64,000 nucleotides of DNA, from positions 434,001-498,000 of the forward strand of contig NZ_AUKJ01000016.1 of NCBI RefSeq assembly GCF_000424685.1, given 5' to 3'. Shown piece by piece: positions 38,615 to 48,473 of this stretch (position 1 is the first letter of the stretch; each line of letters begins with the position of its first letter). Source of the stretch: Methylococcus capsulatus str. Texas = ATCC 19069. Lineage in GTDB: Bacteria; Pseudomonadota; Gammaproteobacteria; Methylococcales; Methylococcaceae. Position numbers and translations under genes: made by a program. Under the pieces are notes generated by a model. The model was given only the letters and a program-made list of their open reading frames with translations. It was not told where the DNA came from and did not search any database.

Positions 38615-39883
38615 ATGAGCCGGATCACGCATCCCCGCGCCCCTTCGTTTCTCCTGGCCTGCGCCGTGTTTCTGAACGGCTGCCAGCCGGCGGAAAACGC
38701 CGAGGTCGTGGAATTCTGGGCGTTCGGCAGCGAGGGCGAAGTGGCCCGTGAGCTTGCCGGCGAATTCGAGCGGCGGAACCCGGAGATTCGCGTCGAGGTC
38801 CAGCCAATTCCCTGGAGTGCCGCGCACGAAAAGCTGCTGACGGCTTATGCCGGCGGCAACCTGCCGGACGTATTTCAGCTCGGCAACACCTGGATAGCGG
38901 AATTCGCCGCGCTCCGGGCACTGGAGGATGTCGCCGCCCGGTTCGAGAACACCGGGCGGAAAGGCGACTACTTCGAAGGGCCGCTGGATGCGGCTGTCGT
39001 CGACGGCAGGATGCTGGCGGTGCCCTGGTATGTCGACACGCGCATTTTGTTTTACCGCCGTGACTTGCTGGAGGCTGCCGGAGTTGCGGTACTGCCGCGG
39101 AGCTGGGATGCCTGGTTCGAGGCCATGATCCGCGTCCGCGAACGCCACGGCGATTTCGGGCTGTTCCTTCCCATCGACGCATGGGAGGTTCCGGTAATTT
39201 TCGCCATGCAGCAGGGGGCGGTTTTATTGAGGGACGGGAATCGCCACGGCGACTTTCTCCATCCCGATTTCAGGGCGGCGTTCGACTTTTACCTGCGCTG
39301 GTTCCGGGAAAAACTGGCGCCTGCGGAAACCTCCGGCCAGGTGGCCAATCTTTATCGGGAGTTCGGGCGCGGCTATTTCACCGCCTTGATCACTGGGCCG
39401 TGGAACCTCGGCGAGTTCCGGCGGCGGCTGGCCGATCTCGACGCCTCCGCCTGGGACACCGCGCCCTTGCCGTCCTTCGACGGTTCCTATCCGGGAGTCT
39501 CTCTGGCCGGCGGGGCCAGTCTTGCGCTCGCCGCCGGGTCCACGCGCAAGGAAGCGGCCTGGAAGCTGATCGAGTTCCTGACCGCTCCGCCGCAGCAGAT
39601 CCGCCTGTATCGTCTCACCGGCGACCTGCCGCCGGGACGGACGGCCTGGACCGATCCCGCCCTGGCCGGGGACCACAAGGCGCAGTCCTTCCGGAGGCAG
39701 ATGGACCGTCTGCTTCCGCCTCCGAAAATCCCGGAGTGGGAGCGGATTGCCAGCCGCATCGCGGCATATGCCGAGAAGGCTGCTCGGGGTGAAATGGCTC
39801 CGTTGGGGGGCCTGGAGGCCTTGAACGATGAAGTGGATCGGATACTGGAAAAACGCCGCTGGCTGCTGGAGCGGGGGCGATGA
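38615..39883 (+). CDS. Periplasmic binding lipoprotein of a sugar/glycerol-phosphate ABC importer
   Basis: 422 residues. Lipobox LNGC (C23). The family-1 extracellular solute-binding fold is visible: VVEFWAFGSEGEVARELAGE, GNLPDVFQLGNTWIAEFAAL, VPWYVDTRILFYRRDLLEAA, GPWNLGEF and the C-terminal ELI-type helix region (KEAAWKLIEFLTAPPQQIRL). It captures substrate in the periplasm for the membrane permease pair. ATG 38615 was chosen because it starts the signal peptide. The end overlaps the permease start (ATGA). The ligand is not identifiable. A downstream glycerophosphodiesterase (59.5 kb) hints at glycerol-3-phosphate or its esters. Confidence 0.88.
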   Translation: MSRITHPRAPSFLLACAVFLNGCQPAENAEVVEFWAFGSEGEVARELAGEFERRNPEIRVEVQPIPWSAAHEKLLTAYAGGNLPDVFQLGNTWIAEFAALRALEDVAARFENTGRKGDYFEGPLDAAVVDGRMLAVPWYVDTRILFYRRDLLEAAGVAVLPRSWDAWFEAMIRVRERHGDFGLFLPIDAWEVPVIFAMQQGAVLLRDGNRHGDFLHPDFRAAFDFYLRWFREKLAPAETSGQVANLYREFGRGYFTALITGPWNLGEFRRRLADLDASAWDTAPLPSFDGSYPGVSLAGGASLALAAGSTRKEAAWKLIEFLTAPPQQIRLYRLTGDLPPGRTAWTDPALAGDHKAQSFRRQMDRLLPPPKIPEWERIASRIAAYAEKAARGEMAPLGGLEALNDEVDRILEKRRWLLERGR

Positions 39884-40743
39884 GGTTCAATCCCGCCTTC
39901 TGGTTCGTAGCGCCGGCGCTGGCGCTGCTCGTGGTGTTCTTCTTCTTGCCGGTCGGAGCGGCGCTGGGTCTCAGCTTCACCGATTTCGACATTTACGCTC
40001 TGGCCGACATCGGACGGCTCAGATTCGTGGGTCTGGACAACTACCGCCGCTTGTTCGGCGATGCGGAGTTCTGGACCGCACTCTGGAATACCCTGTATTT
40101 CGTGGCCGTGGGCGGCCCGTTGTCGGTGCTGGTTTCGCTGGCGGCGGCCCTGCTGGTCAATCACCGCCTGACCCCGTTCAAGGGGCTGTTCCGTTCGCTG
40201 CTGTTCCTGCCAGTGGTGACGACCCTGGTGGCCGTGGCGGTGGTCTGGCGCTACCTGTATCAGCCGCGCTACGGCGTTCTCAACTACCTGCTCGGCGGGT
40301 TCGGCATCGGACCGGTCGACTGGCTCGGCGATCCGGACTGGGCGATGCCGGCGATCATCCTCATGGCGGTGTGGAAGAATTTCGGCTTCAACATGATCGT
40401 GTTCGTCGCCGGCCTCCAGAGCATTCCCGAATCGCTGTACGAGGCGGCCAGCATCGACGGCGCCGGCGCCCGCCAGCAGTTCCTCTATATCACCCTCCCG
40501 CTGCTCGCGCCGACTTTCCTGTTCGTCGCCGTGATCACCATGATCGGCCACTTCCAATTGTTCGCCGAACCTTATGTGATGACCCAGGGCGGTCCAGCCG
40601 GCAGCACGCTCAGCATCGCGTTGCTGATGTATCAGCAGGGATTCCGCTGGTGGAATCTGGGCTATGCTTCCGCGATCGCTTTCGTCCTGTTTGGCATCGT
40701 TCTGTTGTCCGCCGTATTCCTCGCGTTGCAGAAGCGGAAGTGA
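39880..40743 (+). CDS. ABC importer permease, MalF/UgpA type
   Basis: 287 residues with six membrane helices and the EAA loop (EAASIDGAGARQQFLYITLP) that docks on the ATPase. The PVGAALGLSFTDFDIYALAD start and QLFAEPYVMTQGGPAGST region are typical of the MalF/UgpA side of carbohydrate importers. Start overlaps the binding-protein stop. Normally a MalG/UgpE partner follows at once. Here the next gene is a response regulator, and the partner permease lies 17.7 kb away at 58485. Confidence 0.92.
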   Translation: MRFNPAFWFVAPALALLVVFFFLPVGAALGLSFTDFDIYALADIGRLRFVGLDNYRRLFGDAEFWTALWNTLYFVAVGGPLSVLVSLAAALLVNHRLTPFKGLFRSLLFLPVVTTLVAVAVVWRYLYQPRYGVLNYLLGGFGIGPVDWLGDPDWAMPAIILMAVWKNFGFNMIVFVAGLQSIPESLYEAASIDGAGARQQFLYITLPLLAPTFLFVAVITMIGHFQLFAEPYVMTQGGPAGSTLSIALLMYQQGFRWWNLGYASAIAFVLFGIVLLSAVFLALQKRK

Positions 40744-40836
40744 CCCTTAGGGTCCAGCCGCTGCATCGGCTACTCACTGCTTCGGCGCTTTGCCGCCCAA
40801 ACTTGGCTGGCCATGGACGATGGACCGGGCCTTCTT

Positions 40837-40853
40837 CTTAATTTTTTGTTAAG
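40837..40853 (+). promoter_or_regulatory. Candidate OmpR-type operator upstream of the second two-component system
   Basis: CTTAA TTTTTTG TTAAG is both an inverted repeat and a TTAA direct repeat with an 11-bp period. It is located 45 nt before the start of the response regulator (40898) in the 154-nt gap that opens the block. Such AT-rich 11-bp-period repeats fit OmpR-family autoregulation. Pattern evidence only. Confidence 0.35.
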
Positions 40854-40897
40854 AGTCGTTGGTAAAAACTCTCCTCCGGATTCGAAACGAGGGCTCC

Positions 40898-41563
40898 ATG
40901 CGTTTACTGCTTGCCGAAGATGACTGGATGATTGGCCAAGCCCTTCGCGAGGGATTGAACCAAGAGGGCTTCGTCGTCGACTGGGTCCAGGACGGACATC
41001 AGGCTGAACTCGCCCTGAAGGTTGCCGAGGCCGACTATGCCTTGCTTCTGCTCGACCTGGGGCTGCCGCGGCTGTCGGGTCTGGATCTGCTTACCGACCT
41101 TCGGCGCAGGGGGGCCGGCATCCCGGTCCTCATTCTCACCGCGCGCGATTCCCTGTCAGACCGGGTACTGGGGCTCAACAGCGGTGCCGACGATTACCTT
41201 GTGAAACCCTTCGAGCTCGATGAGCTCGTGGCCCGCATCCATGCCCTGGTCCGGCGGGCGGCGGGACGCGCCGAACCGGTCGTCGAACACGGTCCGTTGC
41301 GGTTACTTCCGGTGAAGCGGGAATGCTGGTTGCGGGGTGAGCCGGTCGAGCTGTCCGCCCGTGAATTCGATCTGCTCTACGCCCTCCTGGAAAAACCGGG
41401 CGCGGTGCTGTCCCGCACCCGGCTGGAGGAGCGCGTTTATGGTTGGGGACAGGAAGTGGTAAGCAATGCCATCGATGTCCACATCCACCATCTCCGCAAG
41501 AAGCTGGGTCCGGGATTCATCGTCAATGTCCGCGGCGTGGGTTATCGGGTGGCTCAAGCATGA
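40898..41563 (+). CDS. OmpR-family response regulator of the RND exporter cluster
   Basis: 221 residues. Receiver pocket LAEDDW, phospho-acceptor D53 (LLLDLGLPRLSG), Lys in YLVKPF. Winged-helix C-domain (ELSAREFDLLYALLEKPGAV, NAIDVHIHHLRKKL, VRGVGYRVAQ). It resembles the QseB/PmrA/TctD branch. ATG 40898 was chosen as the family start (MRLLLAEDDW). The stop overlaps the kinase ATG. It is followed by a kinase and a TolC-MFP-RND exporter in one overlapping operon, so it likely controls that exporter. Confidence 0.93.
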   Translation: MRLLLAEDDWMIGQALREGLNQEGFVVDWVQDGHQAELALKVAEADYALLLLDLGLPRLSGLDLLTDLRRRGAGIPVLILTARDSLSDRVLGLNSGADDYLVKPFELDELVARIHALVRRAAGRAEPVVEHGPLRLLPVKRECWLRGEPVELSAREFDLLYALLEKPGAVLSRTRLEERVYGWGQEVVSNAIDVHIHHLRKKLGPGFIVNVRGVGYRVAQA

Positions 41564-42885
41564 ACGTGTCGATAAAAAACCGACTTCTGCTCTGGCTGTC
41601 GCCGGCCCTTCTGCTGGTCGGGTTCGCCGTCACCGCATCGACCTATTTCAATGTGCGGGAGGAAATCGATGAACTCTTCGACAAGGTCCTGCAGGCCATG
41701 GCTTATTCCCTGCAGAGCCTACCGGCCACGGCTGTCGAAACCTCGGCGCCGGCGTATCGTATTGCGCAGGCGGCAGATTTCGATCTCATCGGCCAACGCT
41801 GGAGCCGGGACGGCCGGTTGAGTTATCGCTCGCATCCGTTCGAGCCCCTGCCCGCTGACACGCCGGAAGGCTGGAGCATCATGCACTGGCGGGGCGAGCC
41901 ATGGCGTACCTTCAGTCTCGCAACGCCCCAGGGGCTCGTCCAGGTGGCCCAGGCCATCCGCGAACGGCGTGAGACTGCCGATGAAATCACCCTGGAACTG
42001 TCGGCGCCGCTGCTGTTCCTCCTGCCGACGGTGGCCATGGTGGCGTGGTTCGGTGTCCGCCGGGGACTGGCGCCGTTGCAGGCCATCGTCGACGCCGTGC
42101 GCCGGCGGGCCCCCGACGACGTGGAACCTTTTCCCGACCAGGACGCTCCGCAGGAAATCGGCGCTCTGACCCTCGCGCTGAACGGCTTGCTGGTGCGTTT
42201 GCAGGACGCTTTGGCCGCCCAGCGCAGGTTCACCGCAGATGCCGCCCATGAGCTGCGCAGTCCTTTGACGGCGCTGTCCCTCCAGGTTCAGATCGCCGAA
42301 CGCGCCGACGATCCGCAAAAGCAAGCCCTGGCTTTGCAGCGGTTGCGGCAAGGCATCCAGCGAGCGACTCATGTCCTCAACCAAATGCTGACCTTGGCCC
42401 GGTTCGATCCTGAGGCGCCCCCTTCGCCATTGGTTCCCACCCGGCTCGACGAATTGGCGTGCTCGCTGGTGGGGGAGCTGGCTCCCGTGGCAGCGGATAA
42501 AGCCATCGATTTGGGTATCGCCGTGGTCGAGCCCACGGTGATACAGGGCAATGAAGATGAGCTTCGCGTGCTGCTCCGCAACCTGATCGACAATGCCGTG
42601 CGCTATACCCCGAAGGGGGGGCGGGTCGACGTCAGCGTGAATCAGGAAAACGGCGCCGCGGTTCTGGCGGTATGCGACGACGGGCCGGGCATTTCCGTCG
42701 AAGAAAGGCATCGCGTTTTCGATCGCTTTTATCGCGGCCGCGATCAGGCTGAACCCGGCAGCGGGCTCGGTCTGGCCATCGTCCGCCGCATCGCCGACCG
42801 GCACGCGGCCGACATTCGTCTGTCGACGGGTCGCCATGGACGGGGGTTGTGTGTGAACGTCTGCTTCTCGGGGGGCCGGACATGA
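41560..42885 (+). CDS. Sensor histidine kinase of the RND exporter cluster
   Basis: 441 residues, QseC/TctE-like: TM1 (~10-28), periplasmic domain of ~120 residues (2CSK_N-like, YSLQSLPATAVETSAPAYRI), TM2 (~147-165), HAMP, H-box (DAAHELRSPLTALSLQVQIA, ~H228), N-box (NLIDNAVRYTPKGG), G-boxes (DDGPGI, GSGLGLAIVRRIAD). It probably senses a periplasmic signal linked to the exporter encoded next. Start overlaps the regulator; the end overlaps the TolC-type gene (ATGA). Confidence 0.93.
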   Translation: MNVSIKNRLLLWLSPALLLVGFAVTASTYFNVREEIDELFDKVLQAMAYSLQSLPATAVETSAPAYRIAQAADFDLIGQRWSRDGRLSYRSHPFEPLPADTPEGWSIMHWRGEPWRTFSLATPQGLVQVAQAIRERRETADEITLELSAPLLFLLPTVAMVAWFGVRRGLAPLQAIVDAVRRRAPDDVEPFPDQDAPQEIGALTLALNGLLVRLQDALAAQRRFTADAAHELRSPLTALSLQVQIAERADDPQKQALALQRLRQGIQRATHVLNQMLTLARFDPEAPPSPLVPTRLDELACSLVGELAPVAADKAIDLGIAVVEPTVIQGNEDELRVLLRNLIDNAVRYTPKGGRVDVSVNQENGAAVLAVCDDGPGISVEERHRVFDRFYRGRDQAEPGSGLGLAIVRRIADRHAADIRLSTGRHGRGLCVNVCFSGGRT

Positions 42886-44267
42886 TCGGGCTGCCACGAG
42901 GCGAAAGCCGGGTCGGCTCGGGGGCGGTCCCTCTCATTCTGACCCTGACGGCCTGTCTGGTTTGCGGGTGCGCCGATTACCGGAGCCGGCCGCTGGACCA
43001 AGACGAGCTGGTCGGGCAACTGGCCGTGCCAGCGCCTGGATCGCTGGCTGAAGCCGCCAGCCGGCTGCGCCATCCGCGCCTTCGACCGGTATCACTGGAC
43101 TTCTCCAAGCCTCTGACCGACGAGGCCTTGGGTATCCTCGCCGTCCTGGTCAGTCCCGAACTCAAGGCCTTTCGGGCCAAGGAGGCCGTCGCCGAAGCCC
43201 AGGTCTTCAATGCCGGTCTGTTGCCCGATCCGAAACTGTTCGGCCGCTTCGACTGGGTGTTCAGCGGTCCGGCCGGTCTGGTCAGTCCCTACACGGCGAC
43301 CCTCCAGTGGGATCTCGCCAAGCTGGCGACGCGGTCCACCGATCTGCACATCGCCGAGGAGCACGCCCGGCAAGTCCGGCTGGACGTGGCCTGGCAGGAG
43401 TGGCTGGTTGCCAACCAGGCGCGTCTCTTGGCGCGGCGTTGCGCCTATCTGGCACGCCAGGAGGCCGTGGCAGCCGAAGCCGCGCAGATTTCGGCGCAAC
43501 TGCTCGAACTGTCCCGACACAACCTCGCTTTGGGCGATGCGACGCTGGCCGAGTTGGGCATCCGCGAAGCGGCATTTCTGGATGCCAAGGATCGTTCCCT
43601 GGCGCTGGCGCGGCAGATCGCCAAGGCCCGCCAGGATCTGAACCGATTGTTGGGGTTCCCGCCGGCGCAGCGTCTGGTGATCGCGGATGTCGAGGCGAAG
43701 CCGCCGGCCGGTCTAGATCCGGAGCGGCTGTTTGTGTCGGCGCGGCGGCAGCGACTCGATCTCCAGGCACTCGAAGCCGGCTATGCCAGCCAGGAGGCTT
43801 CGGTATACCGGGCTATCCTCGGCCAATATCCGGCATTCACCCTTGGCATCAACGATTACCACTACTACAGCGATTACAACACGGGGGGGCCCACCGTCAG
43901 CCTGGACCTCCCCCTCTTCAATCGTAACCGCGGCGCCATTGCCATCGCCGAGGCGACGCGCGAGCAACTCTATCGGGAATATCTGGGGCGACTCAATCAG
44001 ACCCGCGCCGACATAGGCACCCTGGTAACGGATCTCGACCGGATCGCTCAAGAACGGGAACCCTTGGCCCGTGAATTGCCCGAGCTCATCCGTGCCGAAC
44101 GCTTGCTACGAGAGGCGGCGGCGGTGGGTGACGCAACGCTGGTGAATTACGAAACCGTACGTGCGAACTACCTGGACAAGCGTCTGAAACTGCTGGCTTT
44201 GGAGCAGGCCGCTGCCGAGCAGGCGGTCGCCCTCCAGCTCGCCGTCGGTTCAGCTTCAATCCTGTGA
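42882..44267 (+). CDS. TolC-family outer-membrane lipoprotein
   Basis: 461 residues. Lipobox CGC (LTLTACLVCGC) suggests acylation. Outer-membrane-efflux repeats follow: SPELKAFRAKEAVAEAQVFN ... NLALGDATLAELGIREAAFL, and AGYASQEASVYRAILGQYPA ... AAAVGDATLVNYETVRANYL. The exit duct for the exporter encoded by the next two genes. Start ATG 42882 overlaps the kinase stop; 10 nt separate it from the fusion protein. Confidence 0.88.
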   Translation: MIGLPRGESRVGSGAVPLILTLTACLVCGCADYRSRPLDQDELVGQLAVPAPGSLAEAASRLRHPRLRPVSLDFSKPLTDEALGILAVLVSPELKAFRAKEAVAEAQVFNAGLLPDPKLFGRFDWVFSGPAGLVSPYTATLQWDLAKLATRSTDLHIAEEHARQVRLDVAWQEWLVANQARLLARRCAYLARQEAVAAEAAQISAQLLELSRHNLALGDATLAELGIREAAFLDAKDRSLALARQIAKARQDLNRLLGFPPAQRLVIADVEAKPPAGLDPERLFVSARRQRLDLQALEAGYASQEASVYRAILGQYPAFTLGINDYHYYSDYNTGGPTVSLDLPLFNRNRGAIAIAEATREQLYREYLGRLNQTRADIGTLVTDLDRIAQEREPLARELPELIRAERLLREAAAVGDATLVNYETVRANYLDKRLKLLALEQAAAEQAVALQLAVGSASIL

Positions 44268-44277
44268 CAGCAATACC

Positions 44278-45327
44278 ATGAGTCCAAAGTCGAAATTCGC
44301 AAACCGCCGGCGCTTCCTGCTGGCTACCATGCTCATTCTCGCATCCGGCTACGGAACGAGTACCGAATCGTCCGTCCTGGTGACGTTGGCGCCGGCGGAA
44401 CCGGCCGACATGAGTAAGACGCTCACGGCCTACGGCACCGTGGAGTTCGCGCCGGACCAGCTCCAGGCACTGAGCGTCCAGGGTGAGGGTTTGGTCACCC
44501 GGGTATACGTCGCACCGGGACAGCGGGTACGAAAGGGCGACGTCCTGGTCGAACTGACGGCGACCGCCAACAGCGCAACGGAGCTGGAACATGCCCGTAT
44601 CGCGGTCGAGTTCGCCACCAAGGACTTGGAGCGTCTCCAGGACTTGCGGGCTCGCCAACTGGCCACCAACGCCGAGGTCCGCACGGCGGAAGAAAATCGG
44701 GCCAAGGCCGATTCGGCTCTGGCCAATGTGCGAAAGCGCCTGGGTGATACCAGTTACAGGCATCTGCGTGCGGACCTCGACGGCTACGTGGAAGCCGTCC
44801 ATGTTCATGCCGGGGATATCGTATCGCCCGGCGTGCTGCTGGTGCTTCTGGCACCCGCCGACAAGCTGAGGGTGCGGTTGGGGATTGAACCGGAGGATTT
44901 GCCCGTCATCCACGAAGGCCAGAAGGTCGTGATCAAGGCCCTCCGTCCGGGTCTTCCACCCCAGGAAGGACGGGTCAACCACATCTATTACCAGGTGGAC
45001 CCGAAGACCCGGCTGGCCGAAGCAGTCGTGCCGCTGACGGGCTCATCGGATTGGTTGCCCGGCATCACGGTCAAAGCCGAACTCGTCGTCGCCGAACATC
45101 GGCAGGTCGTCACCGTGCCGCGTCAGGCCGTGCTCAGCCGGGACGGAAGACCTTATCTGTTCGTGGACGAACAGGGTCATGCGCGGCTGCGCTGGGTCGA
45201 GACCGGATTCGACGATGGCCAGCGAGTGGAGATCCAGGCTGGCATTGAAGCCGGGGAAGGCGTGATCGTCACCGGCAATTATGAACTCAGTGACGGTATG
45301 GCCATTCGGACCAGCGAGGTACCGTGA
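44278..45327 (+). CDS. Membrane fusion protein of an RND exporter
   Basis: 349 residues. N-terminal signal/anchor (RRFLLATMLILASGYG), barrel-lipoyl segments (VQGEGLVTRVYVAPGQRVRK, GDVLVELTATANS), a short helical hairpin, and the matching lipoyl half (LDGYVEAVHVHAGDIVSPGV), then beta-barrel and proximal domains. The short hairpin suits lipoprotein-type partner ducts. No Met/His metal-binding tail is seen. The stop overlaps the pump ATG (TGATG). Confidence 0.9.
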   Translation: MSPKSKFANRRRFLLATMLILASGYGTSTESSVLVTLAPAEPADMSKTLTAYGTVEFAPDQLQALSVQGEGLVTRVYVAPGQRVRKGDVLVELTATANSATELEHARIAVEFATKDLERLQDLRARQLATNAEVRTAEENRAKADSALANVRKRLGDTSYRHLRADLDGYVEAVHVHAGDIVSPGVLLVLLAPADKLRVRLGIEPEDLPVIHEGQKVVIKALRPGLPPQEGRVNHIYYQVDPKTRLAEAVVPLTGSSDWLPGITVKAELVVAEHRQVVTVPRQAVLSRDGRPYLFVDEQGHARLRWVETGFDDGQRVEIQAGIEAGEGVIVTGNYELSDGMAIRTSEVP

Positions 45328-48300
45328 TGGCCTCCTGGCTTTCGACGCACCGACGTTCGCTGCTGTTTCTGCTGGTGCTTCTGGCCCTGGGTGGGATGGT
45401 GACGGCGCTGCGACTGCCGGTGGCACTGTTCCCGACGCTGGATTTTCCGCGGGTGGTGGTGAATATCGATGCCGGAGACCGTCCGGTGGAACGTATGGCC
45501 GTGGAGGTGACCCAGCCGTTGGAGCAGGCGCTTCGCGCCGTTCCGGAAGTGCGCGCGATCCGCTCGACGACCAGCCGCGGCTCGGCCGATCTGGCGCTGA
45601 CCTTCGATTGGCGCACGGATATGGTCACCGCGCTGTTACAGGTGCAGGCCGCGGTCAATCAAATCCTTCCGGACCTGCCGGCCGGTGTCCGTTTTACGGC
45701 ACGGCGGATGGACCCCACGGTTTTTCCGGTGTTGGGACTGGCCTTGACGTCTGCCCGGAACGACCCCGTCGCCTTGCGGGATTTCGCCTATTACCGATTG
45801 CGCCCGCTCCTTTCGGCCTTGCCTGGCGTCGCGGAGGTTCAGGTTCTAGGCGGACGGCAGGCGGAATACCAGGTCATGGTGGACCCGGACCGGCTGCACG
45901 ATCTGGGACTGACCCTGGCCGAGGTGGCGTCTGCACTTTCCGACGCCAATGTATTGAGTGCCGTAGGTAAGGTGGAAGAGCGTTACCACCTTTATCTGAC
46001 GCTCGCCGATTCGCATCAGGTGAGTGAAGATGATATCCGGCACACGGTTTTGAGAAGCGGTTCCGATGGTGTCGTGGAGCTGGAAGACGTCGCCCGGGTC
46101 GAACGCGGCCATCGGCCCGAATGGACACAGGTCAGCGCCAACGGGAAAGACGCCGTGCTGGTGAACATCCTTCAACAGCGTGGAGCCAATACGGTCACCA
46201 TCGCCGAGGAGACCCGGCGCGCGCTGGCCGGCTTCTCGCCGCAGATTCCTGGCGACGTCGAACTCAAACCCTATTACGACCAGTCGGAACTGGTCAACGA
46301 CGCGGCCATCAGCGTACGCGACGCCCTCGCCTCCGGAGCAGTCTTGGCTGCACTGGTCTTGCTCTTGTTTCTGCGCAATCTGCGCGTCACGCTGATCATG
46401 CTCATCGTCCTTCCCGGCGTCATTTCCGCCACGGTCTGGCTACTGAAGCTGTTCGGACAGAGTTTCAACATCATGACCTTGGGCGGGCTCGCCGCAGCCG
46501 TAGGACTGGTGACGGACGATGCGGTCGTCATGATCGAACACATCATGCGCCGCTTGAGCGAAACACGGGACGACCAGCCGACACATGGAACGGTACTGAC
46601 GGCCGCCAGAGAGATGCTGCATCCGTTGACGGGTTCCTCACTCGCTACGATCGTGGTGTTCCTCCCCCTTGCGTTTCTGGACGGCATCACGGGCGGATTT
46701 TTCCGGGCACTTGCCTTGACCATGGCAGCGGGCCTGGTCATTTCTTACGGGGTCGCCGCGCTCGCCGTGCCGCTGTTGGCAAATCACTTGCTGAGCCGGC
46801 GGGACTCGCTCCGTTTGGAGTCGGTTGGGCCGCTGCAGGCCCGGTTCCACCGGGCCTACGGCAGCCTGCTCCTTCGGCTTCTGGGGCAGCCGCTTTGGAC
46901 ACTGCCCATCATCGTCGCCTTGATCGTCACGGGTGTCGTTGCATACAGCCGGGTGGGCTCCGGCTTCATGCCCCATATGGATGAGGGAGGATTCGTGCTG
47001 GACTACCGGACGCCGCCGGGAACCTCTCTGACTGAGACCGACCGGCTGCTCGACCAGGTCGAGCGGATGATTGCAACGATCCAGGACATCGACAGTTATT
47101 CCAGGCGTACCGGCTTGTCGCTGGGTGGGCATATCACCGAAGCCAACGAAGGGGATTTTTTCATTCATCTCAAACCACACCCCCGCCGGGACGTGGAGGA
47201 TGTCATGACCGAGTTGCGGGAGGCCATCGAAAGCCGTGTTCCCGGCTTGCAGATCGAAACTGCCCAACTCATGGAAGATTTGCTCGGCGATCTCACGGCC
47301 GTGCCTCAGCCCATCGAGATCAAGCTGTTCGGTGACGATAGCCGGGTGTTGCGTCAGCTGTCTCCCCGGGTGGCGGCCTTGCTGGGAGACGTTCCCGGCG
47401 TCGTGGAAGTGTTCGATGGGATTACGCTCGCAGGTGATGCCATAGAGATTCACTTCGATCCGGTCCAAACCGCCTTGGAAGGCATGAGTCCCGGCATGGT
47501 GGCAAGACAAACACAGGATTTCCTGGCCGGAACGGTGGCGACTCAAATCGCGATGGGCGAGAAGATGATCGGGGTGCGCGTCTGGACTGATGAGGCGCTC
47601 CGCACCCGCATGGGGCAATTGGAAGCGCTGCGGATACGCTCGCCCGACGGCCACGATTTTCCTTTGAAGCGCGTGGCCCGTCTGCGAGTCATCGAAGGGC
47701 AGGCTCAGGAGACGCGGGAAAACCTGAAAGCGATGGTGGCTGTCACTGCCCGAATCGAGGGACGCGATCTCGGCTCGACGGTCGCGGACGTGCAGGCGAG
47801 GGTGGCCACGCTGGCCCTCCCTCCGGGCGTATATGTCGAGTATGGCGGACTCTACCGCGAACAGCAGGATTCGTTCCGGGGGCTGATCCTGGTTTTCGTC
47901 AGCGCCGTCCTCCTGGTCGCTCTGTTGCTCCTGTTCTTTTACGAACGCTTCAGGGTCGTACTGGCCATTCTGGCCACCACCCTGCTGTCCCTCACGGGTG
48001 TGTTCACGGGGCTATGGCTGACGGGAACCGAGCTCAATATTTCTTCGCTGATGGGGATGACCATGATCGTGGGCATCGTTACCGAAGTGGCCGTGTTTTA
48101 TTTTTCCGAACTTCGCCAAGTCGGCAAGCCGGATCCTGCCGCTTTGGTCCGTGCCGGCACTTTGCGCATGCGTCCGATCTTCATGACATCGCTGGTCGCG
48201 ATTCTGGCGCTCATGCCGCTCGCCTTGGGTATGGGACCCGGCTCCGCCATGCAAAAACCGCTCGCCATCGCCATCATATCCGGCCTTCTTCTTGCCGTGC

Positions 48301-48368
48301 CCCTGGTCTTGATTGTCATGCCGGCGATCTATGCTTTACTTCACACAAACCGTGGGGGGTGGCCATGA
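45327..48368 (+). CDS. RND-family efflux pump, substrate unknown
   Basis: 1013 residues. TM1 (RRSLLFLLVLLALGGMVTAL), porter halves, TM4 with paired acidic residues (AAAVGLVTDDAVVMIEHIMR), and C-terminal helices (IVGIVTEVAVFYFSELRQ) complete an RND transporter. It sits between the heavy-metal and the hydrophobe exporter branches by eye: no Met-rich cleft is evident, so a metal substrate is not assured. A GTG at 45324 could add one residue. It is the last gene of the two-component/exporter operon. A 32-codon frame overlaps its stop but is not convincing. Confidence 0.9.
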   Translation: MASWLSTHRRSLLFLLVLLALGGMVTALRLPVALFPTLDFPRVVVNIDAGDRPVERMAVEVTQPLEQALRAVPEVRAIRSTTSRGSADLALTFDWRTDMVTALLQVQAAVNQILPDLPAGVRFTARRMDPTVFPVLGLALTSARNDPVALRDFAYYRLRPLLSALPGVAEVQVLGGRQAEYQVMVDPDRLHDLGLTLAEVASALSDANVLSAVGKVEERYHLYLTLADSHQVSEDDIRHTVLRSGSDGVVELEDVARVERGHRPEWTQVSANGKDAVLVNILQQRGANTVTIAEETRRALAGFSPQIPGDVELKPYYDQSELVNDAAISVRDALASGAVLAALVLLLFLRNLRVTLIMLIVLPGVISATVWLLKLFGQSFNIMTLGGLAAAVGLVTDDAVVMIEHIMRRLSETRDDQPTHGTVLTAAREMLHPLTGSSLATIVVFLPLAFLDGITGGFFRALALTMAAGLVISYGVAALAVPLLANHLLSRRDSLRLESVGPLQARFHRAYGSLLLRLLGQPLWTLPIIVALIVTGVVAYSRVGSGFMPHMDEGGFVLDYRTPPGTSLTETDRLLDQVERMIATIQDIDSYSRRTGLSLGGHITEANEGDFFIHLKPHPRRDVEDVMTELREAIESRVPGLQIETAQLMEDLLGDLTAVPQPIEIKLFGDDSRVLRQLSPRVAALLGDVPGVVEVFDGITLAGDAIEIHFDPVQTALEGMSPGMVARQTQDFLAGTVATQIAMGEKMIGVRVWTDEALRTRMGQLEALRIRSPDGHDFPLKRVARLRVIEGQAQETRENLKAMVAVTARIEGRDLGSTVADVQARVATLALPPGVYVEYGGLYREQQDSFRGLILVFVSAVLLVALLLLFFYERFRVVLAILATTLLSLTGVFTGLWLTGTELNISSLMGMTMIVGIVTEVAVFYFSELRQVGKPDPAALVRAGTLRMRPIFMTSLVAILALMPLALGMGPGSAMQKPLAIAIISGLLLAVPLVLIVMPAIYALLHTNRGGWP

Positions 48369-48473
48369 GCCTGAACGGCTGGCCGTATGTCCCTCCTCAT
48401 TCGCCCGTTGTGGAACTGCGCATAGCCGGCCGCAGTGTTTTTTTTCTCTGGACCATCACCTGAAGGAGTCTCC

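Noticed and set aside
48365-48463. 32-codon ORF overlapping the stop of the second RND pump
   Set aside because: It overlaps as ATGA, but the peptide has no recognisable feature and its end runs into the enolase leader; no support beyond the overlap.
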